The notes below the pieces were generated by a model, which saw only the letters and a list, made by a program, of their open reading frames with translations, was not told the origin of the DNA and made no database searches. Shown here piece after piece: positions 27,054-34,760 of a stretch of DNA of 64,000 nucleotides (position 1 is its first letter; every line of letters begins with the position of its first letter). Both the position numbers and the translations under genes were made by a program. Source of the DNA: Gp6-AA40 sp035263125 (lineage in GTDB: Bacteria; Acidobacteriota; Vicinamibacteria; Vicinamibacterales; UBA2999); NCBI GenBank assembly GCA_035263125.1, contig DATFRP010000359.1, positions 1-64,000 of the forward strand. The letters run 5' to 3'.

Positions 27054-27239
27054 GTCGGTGCGAGGTCCTCTGACGCGGGTCGGTGCGAAGGGTGCTGAAG
27101 ACTGTCGGTGCGATCGCTCTGACGGCGGGTCGGTGCGATCCTGCTGACACGAGTCGGTGCGATCGCTCTGACGCGGGTCAAAGCGATTCTCACATCCGCG
27201 CAACCCATCTGTAAGTGGCGGTTTACACGCGGTCGGTGC
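27054..27239 (+). repeat. Array C: 24/25-bp repeats upstream of typA
   Basis: Cores GTCGGTGC start at 27054, 27079, 27104, 27129 and 27153; a degraded unit follows at 27177 (GTCAAAGCGATT) and a lone core at 27232. Steps are 25, 25, 25, 24 and 24. The spacer CTCTGACGCGG occurs in more than one unit and also in array A. The array fills the space between typA and the divergent DUF4188 gene. Confidence 0.88.
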
Positions 27240-27265
27240 ATCATTCCGTTAAGGGGGAATCGCTG

Positions 27266-27742
27266 ATGGCCCGCGTCATCGCCGAACGGATGTGCGCACA
27301 GATCGAAGGCGACTTCGTTGTGTTCATCATCGGCCTGCGCATCAACAAGCTCTGGAAGGTGCACAAGTGGCTGCCTGTGTTCCTCGCGATGCCCAGAATG
27401 CTGAAGGAGCTGGAGCGCCAGCCGGAGAGCGGGTTTCTCGGGGCCGAATCGTCCGGGATGACGCTCGTCCAGTACTGGCGCTCGTTCGAGGCGCTCGACG
27501 CGTACGCGCGCAGCCCGAGCGGCCAGCATTGGCCGGCCTGGGTGGCGTTCAACAAGCGCATGGGCCGCAGCCGCGGCGACGTCGGCATCTGGCACGAGAC
27601 GTATCGCATTCGCGCAGGCGAGTACGAAGCCATCTACAGCGGCATGCCTCCACGTGGTCTCGGCAGAGTCGGCCGGCTGATCCCCGCGCGCGATCGATTC
27701 GAGACGGCGGCCGGACGCATCCGTGCGCGTGAGGTCGTGTAA
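27266..27742 (+). CDS. DUF4188 family protein
   Basis: 158-aa soluble protein matching the DUF4188 pattern, sometimes called monooxygenase-like: an N-terminal FVVFIIGLRINKLWKVHKWLPV, then GFLGAESSG, LVQYWRSFEALDAYARS, IWHETYRIRAGEYEAIYSGMPP. The fold is probably a dimeric alpha+beta barrel, possibly heme-binding. No reaction can be assigned. ATG 27266 has AAGGGGG about 7 nt upstream; in-frame codons before it come from the end of the repeat array. Next gene is 11 nt downstream. Confidence 0.83.
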   Translation: MARVIAERMCAQIEGDFVVFIIGLRINKLWKVHKWLPVFLAMPRMLKELERQPESGFLGAESSGMTLVQYWRSFEALDAYARSPSGQHWPAWVAFNKRMGRSRGDVGIWHETYRIRAGEYEAIYSGMPPRGLGRVGRLIPARDRFETAAGRIRAREVV

Positions 27743-27753
27743 CGCACTGAATC

Positions 27754-28371
27754 ATGAATGTCGCATTTGGTTTGAAAGCGCATTCGGGCTGGGCCGCGCT
27801 CGTCGTCCTTGGCGCCAGCCCGTGTTCGCTCGAAGTCGTGGACCGGCGTCGTCTCGAGCTCGTCGAGGAGGAGGATGCGTCGTGGGCGAAGCAGCCCTAT
27901 CACGCGGCTGAGCATCTCTCCGCGCACGATGCGAAGCGCCTGGTCGAACGCGGGCTCGACGCAGCCCGCCGGCATGCCGTGCGGGAGTTACGCGATGCGC
28001 TGGCTCGCGCCGCGCACAGCGGTCATGACGTGTCGGGCTGCGGGGTGCTCATGGGGCCGCCGATGCCCGAGTGGACGGTCGATGAGATCCTGGCCGTGCA
28101 CGTCCGCATGCACAAAGCCGAAGGTGTGATGTTTCGTGACGCGCTCGCGCGCGCAACGACCGAGTGCGGTCAGCATCTCGTGGCGATCCCCGAGAAGCAG
28201 CTTCACGATCACGCTGCACGCGCGCTGACGGCCGCGCCGAGCACGCTCGCGAAGAGTATCGAGATGCTCGGCAAACTGGTCGGGCCGCCATGGGGGAAAG
28301 ATCAGAAGGACGCCGCCCTCGCCGCGATGATCGCCCTCGCCGGCCCGAAAGAATCCTGGCATCAGGTATGA
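27754..28371 (+). CDS. Conserved hypothetical protein (SGWAALV type)
   Basis: 205-aa soluble protein. The opening AFGLKAHSGWAALVVLGASP is a beta-strand with a glycine turn; then VVDRRRLELV and AKQPYHAAEHLSAHDA, and a C-terminal helical region that ends KESWHQV. I do not recognise a named family; it appears conserved in diverse bacteria. No catalytic motif is evident, although several histidines and CGQHLVAIPEKQL are present. It is coupled to the next gene by an ATGA overlap and lies 11 nt after the DUF4188 gene, so the three may form an operon. Confidence 0.75.
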   Translation: MNVAFGLKAHSGWAALVVLGASPCSLEVVDRRRLELVEEEDASWAKQPYHAAEHLSAHDAKRLVERGLDAARRHAVRELRDALARAAHSGHDVSGCGVLMGPPMPEWTVDEILAVHVRMHKAEGVMFRDALARATTECGQHLVAIPEKQLHDHAARALTAAPSTLAKSIEMLGKLVGPPWGKDQKDAALAAMIALAGPKESWHQV

Positions 28372-28610
28372 TCGAAGGCATGCCTCTCTACGAATATGCC
28401 TGTAAGGAATGCGACCACGAGTTCGAAGCACTCGTCCGCGGTAGTGATGCTCCCGAATGCCCCTCGTGCCACAGTAAAGAGCTGCAGCGTCGCCTGTCGG
28501 TGTTCGCCGCGCACACGGCCAACGGCGGATCGACGTCAACGATGTCAGCGGTTGGTGCGTGCGGACACTGCGGAGATCCGCGTGGGCCGGGGAGCTGTTC
28601 GATTAATTAG
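28368..28610 (+). CDS. FmdB-type zinc ribbon protein
   Basis: Small protein of about 80 aa. PLYEYACKECDHEFE with CPSCH about 22 residues on is the FmdB putative regulatory zinc ribbon (two CxxC pairs). The C-terminus carries ACGHCGDP and a final cysteine. FmdB was named for a regulator of formamidase genes, but most members are uncharacterised. ATG 28368 overlaps the previous stop; ATG 28380 gives the canonical MPLYEY start. A hairpin repeat follows directly. Confidence 0.85.
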   Translation: MIEGMPLYEYACKECDHEFEALVRGSDAPECPSCHSKELQRRLSVFAAHTANGGSTSTMSAVGACGHCGDPRGPGSCSIN

Positions 28611-28619
28611 GAACAGAGC

Positions 28620-28645
28620 GTCCGGCTGAAGCCGGACACTACAGG
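28620..28645. repeat. Dispersed hairpin repeat (GTCCGGCT stem, ACTACAG tail)
   Basis: Arms GTCCGGCT and AGCCGGAC are separated by only GA, followed by ACTACAG. It lies between the FmdB gene and the convergent cytochrome gene. Confidence 0.65.
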
Positions 28646-28671
28646 TACTTACTCGCCCCTACGTACTATCG

Positions 28672-29400
28672 CTACTGGCAGGTCCCGGCCATCCTCAGCG
28701 ACGTGAGCGTGAGCCGCAGGTCGCCAGGCTCGTTGTAGATCAAGCCCCGCGCTTCCATCTTGTGTCCCGCGTGCTTCTCAGGGTCGAACGGCTTCGTGCT
28801 CAAGAGCAGAAACGTCTTCGTCCCCAGCGGGCGGTTCGCAGCGCTCGCCAGCGCCTGCGCTGACGGCGTCTCGTCGCGGGCCGTCATCGGTTCCGCGGTC
28901 CGCGTCAACCTCCACTTGTCGTTCTCGCGCGTCAGACAGCCTACGGTCTGGACCAGCGAAAAGTTCTGCACCGACGCCTGCTCGCCCTTCTTCAGAATCT
29001 GCGATGCTGCGAGATCCGGACTGTCGATCACGAGCTCGGTCGATCCAGCGGGATAACCGTTGGTCTGAAGAATGAACGCCACCACATCGAGCTTGGCCTG
29101 ATCGTCGACGACAGTGCCGAAGTTGGGCGGCATCGTGTCGCGGATCTTCCCGAACAGCCCTTCGACCGTATCGCCGCCCCACGTCGCCTGGAATCGCTCG
29201 CCCTTGAGCGCTGGCGCGGTCGTTCCCGAGAGGTCGGCCCCATGACAACGAAGGCATGCAGTGTTGAACGTCGTCTTGCCACGGTCGGCCTGCGCCGCGG
29301 TATAGATGCCCTGCCAGATCCGAGGCATCGAATCCTGCGCCCGCAGCGCGATGCCGCATACGAGCAGGACGGTCAACGCGGCCAGCCCCTGTCGAAACAT
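28672..29400 (-). CDS. Secreted c-type cytochrome
   Basis: 242-aa protein with a signal peptide (MFRQGLAALTVLLVCGIALRA). One heme site, CLRCH, follows about 25 residues after it; the axial methionine is probably in DTMPPNFG. After the roughly 100-residue cytochrome domain comes a C-terminal extension with SVQNFSLVQTVGCLTREND and GHKMEARGLIYNE, common in acidobacterial monoheme proteins. It probably transfers electrons in the periplasm, perhaps from PQQ-type dehydrogenases such as that at 38.5 kb. TATACT 7 nt before the ATG implies a leaderless transcript. Confidence 0.88.
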   Translation of the reverse strand: MFRQGLAALTVLLVCGIALRAQDSMPRIWQGIYTAAQADRGKTTFNTACLRCHGADLSGTTAPALKGERFQATWGGDTVEGLFGKIRDTMPPNFGTVVDDQAKLDVVAFILQTNGYPAGSTELVIDSPDLAASQILKKGEQASVQNFSLVQTVGCLTRENDKWRLTRTAEPMTARDETPSAQALASAANRPLGTKTFLLLSTKPFDPEKHAGHKMEARGLIYNEPGDLRLTLTSLRMAGTCQ

Positions 29401-29407
29401 GACGGCT

Positions 29408-29415
29408 AGTATATT
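29408..29415. promoter_or_regulatory. Overlapping divergent -10 boxes (bidirectional promoter)
   Basis: AGTATATT contains TATATT for the plus-strand lipoprotein gene (11 nt before its ATG) and TATACT for the minus-strand cytochrome gene (7 nt before its ATG). The two start codons are only 26 bp apart, so one AT-rich core must serve both directions. Confidence 0.5.
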
Positions 29416-29426
29416 AAGCTCCAACC

Positions 29427-30686
29427 ATGATCTTCTTTCGCGCTCTCGTCACTGTTGTCATCGCCGGCATTGTGGCGGCGTCCTGCGGCTCGCCGTCATC
29501 CTCATCCAAACAGCCGGCGCCGAGCGCCGCCACATCGACTCCTCCGTCGTGGGCGGTCAAGGTCGAACCGCTGACGCTGCCGGTCGGGACGCTCAGCATG
29601 GAGCCGCAGATCACTGTCTCCAGTCGCGGCGCGCTTCTGAGCTGGGTTGAGCAGGGCGATAAGGCCGCCACATTGAAGTTCGCCGAACGCACGCCGACCG
29701 GATGGTCCGAGGTCAAACGCGTCGCATCCGGTGACAACTGGTTCCTGAGCGCCGCCGACACACCGACCGTGATGCGCCTGAAAAACGGAACGCTCGTCTC
29801 CAACTGGTATCTCACGACGAACCTGCTGGCCGAGGGGTACGACATCCTCCTCGCCTACTCGAAGGACGAGGGGAAGACGTGGTCGCAAGCGGTCAAGCCG
29901 CATCGCGACAAGACCAAAACACAACATGGCTTTGTCTCGATGTTCGAGCCCTCTGCCGGCGGTGTCGGCCTCGTCTGGCTCGACGCACGCGATCAGGAGA
30001 ACAACACGACCGATCCCGAAGGCGGCGTGGTGTCGCTCTACGCGGCAACGTTCGACGCGGGGTGGAAGCCGACGAGCGAGACGATGGTGAACAAGCGCGT
30101 GTGCGAGTGCTGCAGCACCGCCGCCGTCGTGACCGACGATGGTGCCGTGACCGCATTCCGAGATCGCAGCGAGAAAGAGATTCGCAATATCGCCGTCACG
30201 CGCCTCGAAGGCAGCAAATGGACCGACGCGGCCGCTGTCCACGACGACGGCTGGGAGATCGATTCGTGCCCGGTGAACGGGCCGGCACTGAGCGCTCACG
30301 GGCGTCAGCTCGCCGTCGCGTGGTTCAACGCCAAGGACAACAAGGGGCGATCGTTCGCAGCCTTCTCGTCGGATGCGGGGCGCACGTGGAGCGCACCGAT
30401 TCAGCTCGAGGATCAGGTGTCACGTGGATACGTCGGCATCACGATGCTGGACGACGGGTCGGCCGTGGCCACGTGGGTGGAGTTCGCCGACGGGCGCAGT
30501 CAGGTCAGGATGCGCCGCGTCGAGCCATCGGGTGCGCGGTCGGCGTCGATCACGATCGCAGACGGTCAGGGCGGAGTGAGCGGATACCCGCGCGTGGCGC
30601 GCAGCGGCAACGAGCTGGTACTTGCGTGGACGGAGGGAAACGAGGGCGCGCAGCACGTCAAGGGCGCGGTCGCGCGGCTGCCTTGA
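29427..30686 (+). CDS. BNR/sialidase-like beta-propeller lipoprotein
   Basis: 419-aa protein with lipoprotein signal GIVAASCGS (cysteine 20). The mature part contains BNR Asp-box motifs SKDEGKTW and SSDAGRTW within propeller blades and ends VKGAVARLP. Tandem CECC and a conserved GYVGITMLDDGSAVATWVE are seen. Sialidase catalytic arginines and tyrosine were not confirmed, so it may bind rather than cleave glycans. It shares a bidirectional promoter with the cytochrome gene. Confidence 0.82.
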   Translation: MIFFRALVTVVIAGIVAASCGSPSSSSKQPAPSAATSTPPSWAVKVEPLTLPVGTLSMEPQITVSSRGALLSWVEQGDKAATLKFAERTPTGWSEVKRVASGDNWFLSAADTPTVMRLKNGTLVSNWYLTTNLLAEGYDILLAYSKDEGKTWSQAVKPHRDKTKTQHGFVSMFEPSAGGVGLVWLDARDQENNTTDPEGGVVSLYAATFDAGWKPTSETMVNKRVCECCSTAAVVTDDGAVTAFRDRSEKEIRNIAVTRLEGSKWTDAAAVHDDGWEIDSCPVNGPALSAHGRQLAVAWFNAKDNKGRSFAAFSSDAGRTWSAPIQLEDQVSRGYVGITMLDDGSAVATWVEFADGRSQVRMRRVEPSGARSASITIADGQGGVSGYPRVARSGNELVLAWTEGNEGAQHVKGAVARLP

Positions 30687-30700
30687 CGTAGGGCCACCTT

Positions 30701-30760
30701 ACGTAGGGGCCACCTTCAGGTGGCCCTGAAAAAAAAAGGGCCGCCTGAAGGCGGCCCCTA
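30701..30760. repeat. Double hairpin repeat with GTAGG/CCTAC edges
   Basis: Two adjacent hairpins, GGGCCACCT-TC-AGGTGGCCC and GGGCCGCCT-GA-AGGCGGCCC, separated by an A-rich run and bounded by GTAGG and CCTACG. A partial extra GTAGGGCCACCTTACGTAGG copy lies immediately to the left. The arms differ in sequence but keep the same stem length. Confidence 0.75.
30729..30757 (-). terminator. Rho-independent terminator of the DUF6152 gene at 30789
   Basis: On the minus strand the hairpin GGGCCGCCT/AGGCGGCCC is followed at once by a run of nine T. It lies about 30 nt after the stop of the minus-strand DUF6152 gene. Confidence 0.7.
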
Positions 30761-30788
30761 CGATTATGGCCTTACGTTTGCGGTCGAC

Positions 30789-31187
30789 TTAGTCGACCGT
30801 CTCGCCTGGACGCTTACCCCACCCGAATCCATCCTTCGGGCGATGCAGCGTGACCATGCGAATCCGGTGGTCCTTCGGGTTGCGACCCGGTGCGCCCGAA
30901 ATGATCACGTGGTCGCCGGCCTTCAGCGTTTCTCTGGTCACGCCCTGGCCACCAAGCTGACCGGCGCCACCCCATTCGACGGCGTAGCGCACCATCGATC
31001 CATCCTTCTCCTTCACCATGACGTGCACGAAGGAGTGTGGATTCCTGAACAGGAACTGCACCAGCTCGCCTTCGATTTGCACGGTCTGATCTTCCAGATA
31101 CGTGGCTGCAAAGGAGTGATGGGCGTATGCCTGCGCGCCAACGAGACTCGCTGTCGCGACCAGGCCAACAACCAGGAGACGCTTCAT
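30789..31187 (-). CDS. Secreted DUF6152 protein
   Basis: 132-aa exported protein. Signal peptide MKRLLVVGLVATASLVGAQAYA is followed by HHSFAATY, the usual mature start. Then VQIEGELVQFLFRNPHSFVHV, VRYAVEWGG, LKAGDHVIISG and NPKDHRIRMVTLHRP follow the DUF6152 pattern. GGGAGGAG lies 6 nt before the ATG. It is monocistronic, with a terminator after it. A DUF6152 paralogue lies beyond the ADOP permease at 34340. Function unknown. Confidence 0.88.
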   Translation of the reverse strand: MKRLLVVGLVATASLVGAQAYAHHSFAATYLEDQTVQIEGELVQFLFRNPHSFVHVMVKEKDGSMVRYAVEWGGAGQLGGQGVTRETLKAGDHVIISGAPGRNPKDHRIRMVTLHRPKDGFGWGKRPGETVD

Positions 31188-31342
31188 ATGTGGCTCCTCC
31201 CTGACAGAACCTTTTTCTTACCCAAGAATCGTAGCTGACCGGTCGAACAAATAGTCCTGAAGAGTCTCTGAATTCTTCGTCAGGAACATCAAACCGCACG
31301 CGAGAAAACAGGCTGGAGAATACACCAAAAGCGACTGTTTCG

Positions 31343-31367
31343 ATATTTGTGGAAATATTGATATAGT
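31343..31367 (+). promoter_or_regulatory. ArsR operator and promoter
   Basis: Inverted repeat ATATTT-GTGG-AAATAT at 31343-31358 is a typical ArsR/SmtB site. TATAGT at 31362-31367 is a good -10 box that ends 6 nt before the GTG start, so transcript and gene begin together. The operator covers the spacer between -35 and -10, which suits autorepression. Confidence 0.65.
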
Positions 31368-31373
31368 GCGGTC

Positions 31374-31715
31374 GTGGCCACGATCGCGGACCGCGAAACC
31401 GTTCAACTGGCCGACATGCTCGCGGCAATGGGTACCGAACCCAGGCTTCGCATCGTTCGACTGCTGCTCACCGCCCATCCGTCCGGCATGATCGCCGGCG
31501 AGATCGGTGCCACGCTCGACATCTCCCCCTCGACCCTTTCGCATCATCTCGACCGGCTGAAGCGCGAACACGTGGTCAACGTGAGACGTCAAGGGACGTT
31601 CCTCTGGTACACCGCGAACACCGAAGCGCTCGAGCGGCTCCTGAAGTTTCTCTTCGCGGAGTGCTGCACGCGCAGTTCGATCATTCATCCCGATCGGGTC
31701 ACGCGGCCGGCGTGA
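31374..31715 (+). CDS. ArsR family transcriptional regulator
   Basis: 113-aa winged-helix protein. MGTEPRLRIVRLLL is the first helix, LDISPSTLSHHLDRLKR the recognition helix and VVNVRRQGTFLWYTAN the wing. The C-terminal part has FAECCTRSS, a cysteine pair that could sense metal, but the classical ELCVCD metal box in the recognition helix is absent. The start is GTG in a leaderless arrangement directly after its own operator. The ADOP permease starts 72 nt downstream on the same strand and may be under its control. Confidence 0.9.
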   Translation: MATIADRETVQLADMLAAMGTEPRLRIVRLLLTAHPSGMIAGEIGATLDISPSTLSHHLDRLKREHVVNVRRQGTFLWYTANTEALERLLKFLFAECCTRSSIIHPDRVTRPA

Positions 31716-31787
31716 GACGCGCGCGCTGAAGGCCTGCGCTCTACGTCGTCACCAACCGACCCTGACGGCGTCTCGTCTAACCCCGGC

Positions 31788-34238
31788 ATGAAAACATGGC
31801 TCGAGTCGCTGGGGCAGGATCTTCACTACGGCGTGCGCGGCCTGCGAAGGAGCCCAGGCTTCGCTGCCGCGGCCATCATCCTGCTCGCACTCGGCATTGG
31901 CGCGAACACCGCGATCTTCAGCCTCGTCAGAGCAGTCGTCCTGCGTCCGCTTCCCTTTCCTGATCCTGATCGCCTCGTCCTCATCTGGGACGATTTCTCC
32001 GCGAACCGTGGCCCGACGCGGGCGAATCCCTCCCCTGCCGACTACGTCGCATGGAAGGAGCAGGGCCGGTCGTTCGCCGACATGGCAGCGTTCATCCCGA
32101 ATACGTACAACCTCACAGGCACCGGCGAGCCGGCAAAACTGTCTGGCATGAGAACGATGTCGAACATCTTTGCGCTGCTCGGGATGCAGCCGATCCTCGG
32201 TCGCACGCTGGACTCCGCGGATGAGCGGCCCGACGCGGCTCCGGTCGTCGTCCTCAGCGAGCGGCTATGGCGCTCGCGATTCGGAGCCGACCCGACGCTG
32301 ATCGGCCGCACGATCGCCCTCAATGGAATGAGCCACACGGTCGTCGGCATCGTCCCACCCGATTTCCAGTTTCCAGACAAAGAGGCCGTCGTGTGGGTGC
32401 CGGCCCGCTTTACGCCTCAGGAGCTCGCGGAATCCGGCAACTACTACTTCTTCGTACTTGCACGCCTGAAACCAGAAGCGCCACTGCTGCAAGCGCAAGC
32501 CGAGATGCAAGCCATCGCCCGGCGACTGGAGCAGCAATACCCGGCTACCAAGAACCGCTTGCGGATCTCGGTCACGCCGTTGCACGAGCACCTCACGCGC
32601 GAGGCCCGGCCGACGATGGCGATGCTCCTCGGCGCGGTGGGCCTCGTGTTGCTGACGGCGTGCGCGAACCTCGCCAATCTGCTCCTGGCGCGCGCCGCGG
32701 CGCGACGGAAGGAAATCGCGCTACGGAAGGTACTCGGCGCAGGCCATGCGCGGCTCACCCGTCAGCTCATGACGGAAAGCGCGGTGCTTGCTGTCATCGG
32801 TTCAGCGCTCGGTATCGCGCTCTCGGCTGTGACGTTTTCTTACCTGGCTCGATTGCTCCCCGGCAGTCTCCCTGCAACCAGCACGCTGCGGATCGATTCG
32901 AGCGTCATGCTCTTCACCGCGGGCGTTGCAGCGTTGATCGTGGTTGCGATTGGATCGGCGCCGGCACTGGCCGCGGTACGGACCGGATTGGAGGCGGCGC
33001 TGCGATCGTCGAGTGGACGAAACACCGGAGCGAGTCGGCGTCTTCGCAGTCTTCTCGTGATCGCGGAGATTACGATGACGGTCGTGCTCCTCGTGGGGGC
33101 GGGACTGCTGTTTCGCAGCTATGCCAACGTGCTCGCGGTCGAACCCGGGTTCAATCCGCAGCACGTGCTGCTTGCCGAGACGGTGCTTCCACCATCGAGA
33201 TACGGCACACCGGAAAGCCGCACGCGCTTTTGCGATGGCGTTCTGGAACGCGTGACCGCCCTACCCGGCGTCATTCGCGCGGCGTACGTCAACTATCCGC
33301 CGCTGACGTTCAAGGGCGGACGGGCCTTGATGTCAATCGAAGGCCGCCCCGCCCCGCAGCCGGAGGAGTTCACTCGCTTCATCGTGAGCGATCGCGTGAT
33401 CAGTGCGGGGTACTTTGCCACGCTCGACGTTCCGGTGCTGCGCGGGCGCGAGTTCGAGGCGCGCGATGCGGCCGGAACACCGTTCGCGGTCATTATCAAC
33501 GCCAAGGTCGCGCAACAGCATTTCTCGAACCAGGATCCCATCGGACAACGCATCAAGATCGGAAATCCTGCGGGACCCAATCCCTGGCTGACGATCGTCG
33601 GCGTTGTCGGCGACATGCGGCAGTACGGCATCGACACGGCGCCTGAGCCAGAGATCTACTTCGCGGCGAATCAAAACATGATCAATGTGCCGTTCTTCTG
33701 GCCACAGCAACTGGTCATGCGCACCGCGGGAGATCCGCTGGCTCTGGCGGCAGCCGTGCGCCGGGCGGTGTGGGCCGTCGATGCCGACGAGCCGGTGTCG
33801 CGGATCCAGTCGATGAGCCAGGTGTTCGATACGGAGCTCCTGAACCGCAACACGCAGTTGACGCTCATCGCTGCCTTCGCGCTCTTGACGCTGCTGATTG
33901 CCGCGGTTGGGTTGTACGCGGTCCTCTCCTACTCGGTCGCACAGCAGCTTCGTGAGATTGGGGTGCGAATGGCGCTCGGTGCGCGCAGGATGACGGTCGT
34001 AGTGGGTGTTGTCCGGAGTGCCGCGTTACTCACCACGACTGGCGTCGCGATCGGCCTCGGCGCCGCGTTCGCCGGCGCACGCCTGCTGCAATCGTGGTTG
34101 TTCGAGGTTGGCTCCACGGATCCGCTCACGTTTGCGGGTACGGCGCTATTGCTCTGCGTCACAGCGCTCGTCGCGACCGTCGTGCCGGCCTTCCGCGGCG
34201 CGAGCATCGACCCCACCGTCGTGCTGCGGATGGAATAA
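31788..34238 (+). CDS. ADOP-type ABC transporter permease (duplicated MacB/FtsX)
   Basis: 816-aa membrane protein of the acidobacterial duplicated orphan permease type. Two similar halves each have a MacB-like periplasmic domain and FtsX-type membrane segments. The opening GQDLHYGVRGLRRSPGFAAA is the family signature; first membrane segment AAIILLALGIGANTAIFSLV. Half 2 begins near SSGRNTGASRRLRSLLVIAE. The C-terminus has the conserved REIGVRMALGARRMTVV and FRGASIDPTVVLRME. No ATP-binding subunit is adjacent, as usual for the family. Whether it exports molecules or transmits force across the membrane is unknown. Confidence 0.93.
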   Translation: MKTWLESLGQDLHYGVRGLRRSPGFAAAAIILLALGIGANTAIFSLVRAVVLRPLPFPDPDRLVLIWDDFSANRGPTRANPSPADYVAWKEQGRSFADMAAFIPNTYNLTGTGEPAKLSGMRTMSNIFALLGMQPILGRTLDSADERPDAAPVVVLSERLWRSRFGADPTLIGRTIALNGMSHTVVGIVPPDFQFPDKEAVVWVPARFTPQELAESGNYYFFVLARLKPEAPLLQAQAEMQAIARRLEQQYPATKNRLRISVTPLHEHLTREARPTMAMLLGAVGLVLLTACANLANLLLARAAARRKEIALRKVLGAGHARLTRQLMTESAVLAVIGSALGIALSAVTFSYLARLLPGSLPATSTLRIDSSVMLFTAGVAALIVVAIGSAPALAAVRTGLEAALRSSSGRNTGASRRLRSLLVIAEITMTVVLLVGAGLLFRSYANVLAVEPGFNPQHVLLAETVLPPSRYGTPESRTRFCDGVLERVTALPGVIRAAYVNYPPLTFKGGRALMSIEGRPAPQPEEFTRFIVSDRVISAGYFATLDVPVLRGREFEARDAAGTPFAVIINAKVAQQHFSNQDPIGQRIKIGNPAGPNPWLTIVGVVGDMRQYGIDTAPEPEIYFAANQNMINVPFFWPQQLVMRTAGDPLALAAAVRRAVWAVDADEPVSRIQSMSQVFDTELLNRNTQLTLIAAFALLTLLIAAVGLYAVLSYSVAQQLREIGVRMALGARRMTVVVGVVRSAALLTTTGVAIGLGAAFAGARLLQSWLFEVGSTDPLTFAGTALLLCVTALVATVVPAFRGASIDPTVVLRME

Positions 34239-34339
34239 CAGCCCCCTACCCCCAACGCGGATCGGACTTTCAACGTCTGACAGGTGGAACCTCGAACTTC
34301 TCACCGTCGCAGCCGTATTCCACGCAGCAGGAGGCTTCG

Positions 34340-34726
34340 ATGAAGCTCAGAACCGCCGCTTTCGTCGTGCTGGCAGCCTTGCTGGCCGGGTCCGCGTGGG
34401 CCCATCACAACATGTCGGCCCTGTTCGATTTCAACGATCGTGTGACGCTGACCGGTCCCCTCACCAAGATGGATTGGAGGAATCCGCATATCAACGTCGC
34501 GATGGACGCCAAGCGAGGTGCAGAGGTCGAGGAATGGTCGATCGAAGGACCTCCCCCGAGCTTCTTCCGTGCCCGCGATATCACCAAGGCCGACATCGAA
34601 AAGGCGATCGGGAAGCCGGTCACCGCCGAGGTCAGCCGCGCGCGCAACGGCTCACATTCGGGTTTGCTTCGCACGATGACGCTGCCCGACGGCAGAGTCG
34701 TTTCCGCCTGTCCACAGAACTGTTGA
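34340..34726 (+). CDS. Secreted DUF6152 protein
   Basis: 128-aa exported protein. Signal peptide MKLRTAAFVVLAALLAGSAWA is followed by HHNMSALFDF, then VTLTGPLTKMDWRNPHINVAM and GKPVTAEVSRARNGSHSGLL, as in DUF6152. It ends in CPQNC, a cysteine pair not seen in the other copies. AGGAGG is 5 nt before the ATG. It lies between the ADOP permease and the PD40 propeller gene, all on the plus strand. Confidence 0.87.
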   Translation: MKLRTAAFVVLAALLAGSAWAHHNMSALFDFNDRVTLTGPLTKMDWRNPHINVAMDAKRGAEVEEWSIEGPPPSFFRARDITKADIEKAIGKPVTAEVSRARNGSHSGLLRTMTLPDGRVVSACPQNC

Positions 34727-34760
34727 GTCGCCTGGTGGCTCGTTTCTAAGGAGACTCGAC

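Noticed and set aside
27038..27595. Long N-terminal extension of TypA
   Set aside because: The frame upstream of ATG 27037 consists of array C and the antisense of the DUF4188 gene; the family N-terminus and -10 box fix the start.
30720..31238. Plus-strand open frame across the hairpins and the DUF6152 gene
   Set aside because: It runs through a terminator and opposite a gene with signal peptide and ribosome site.
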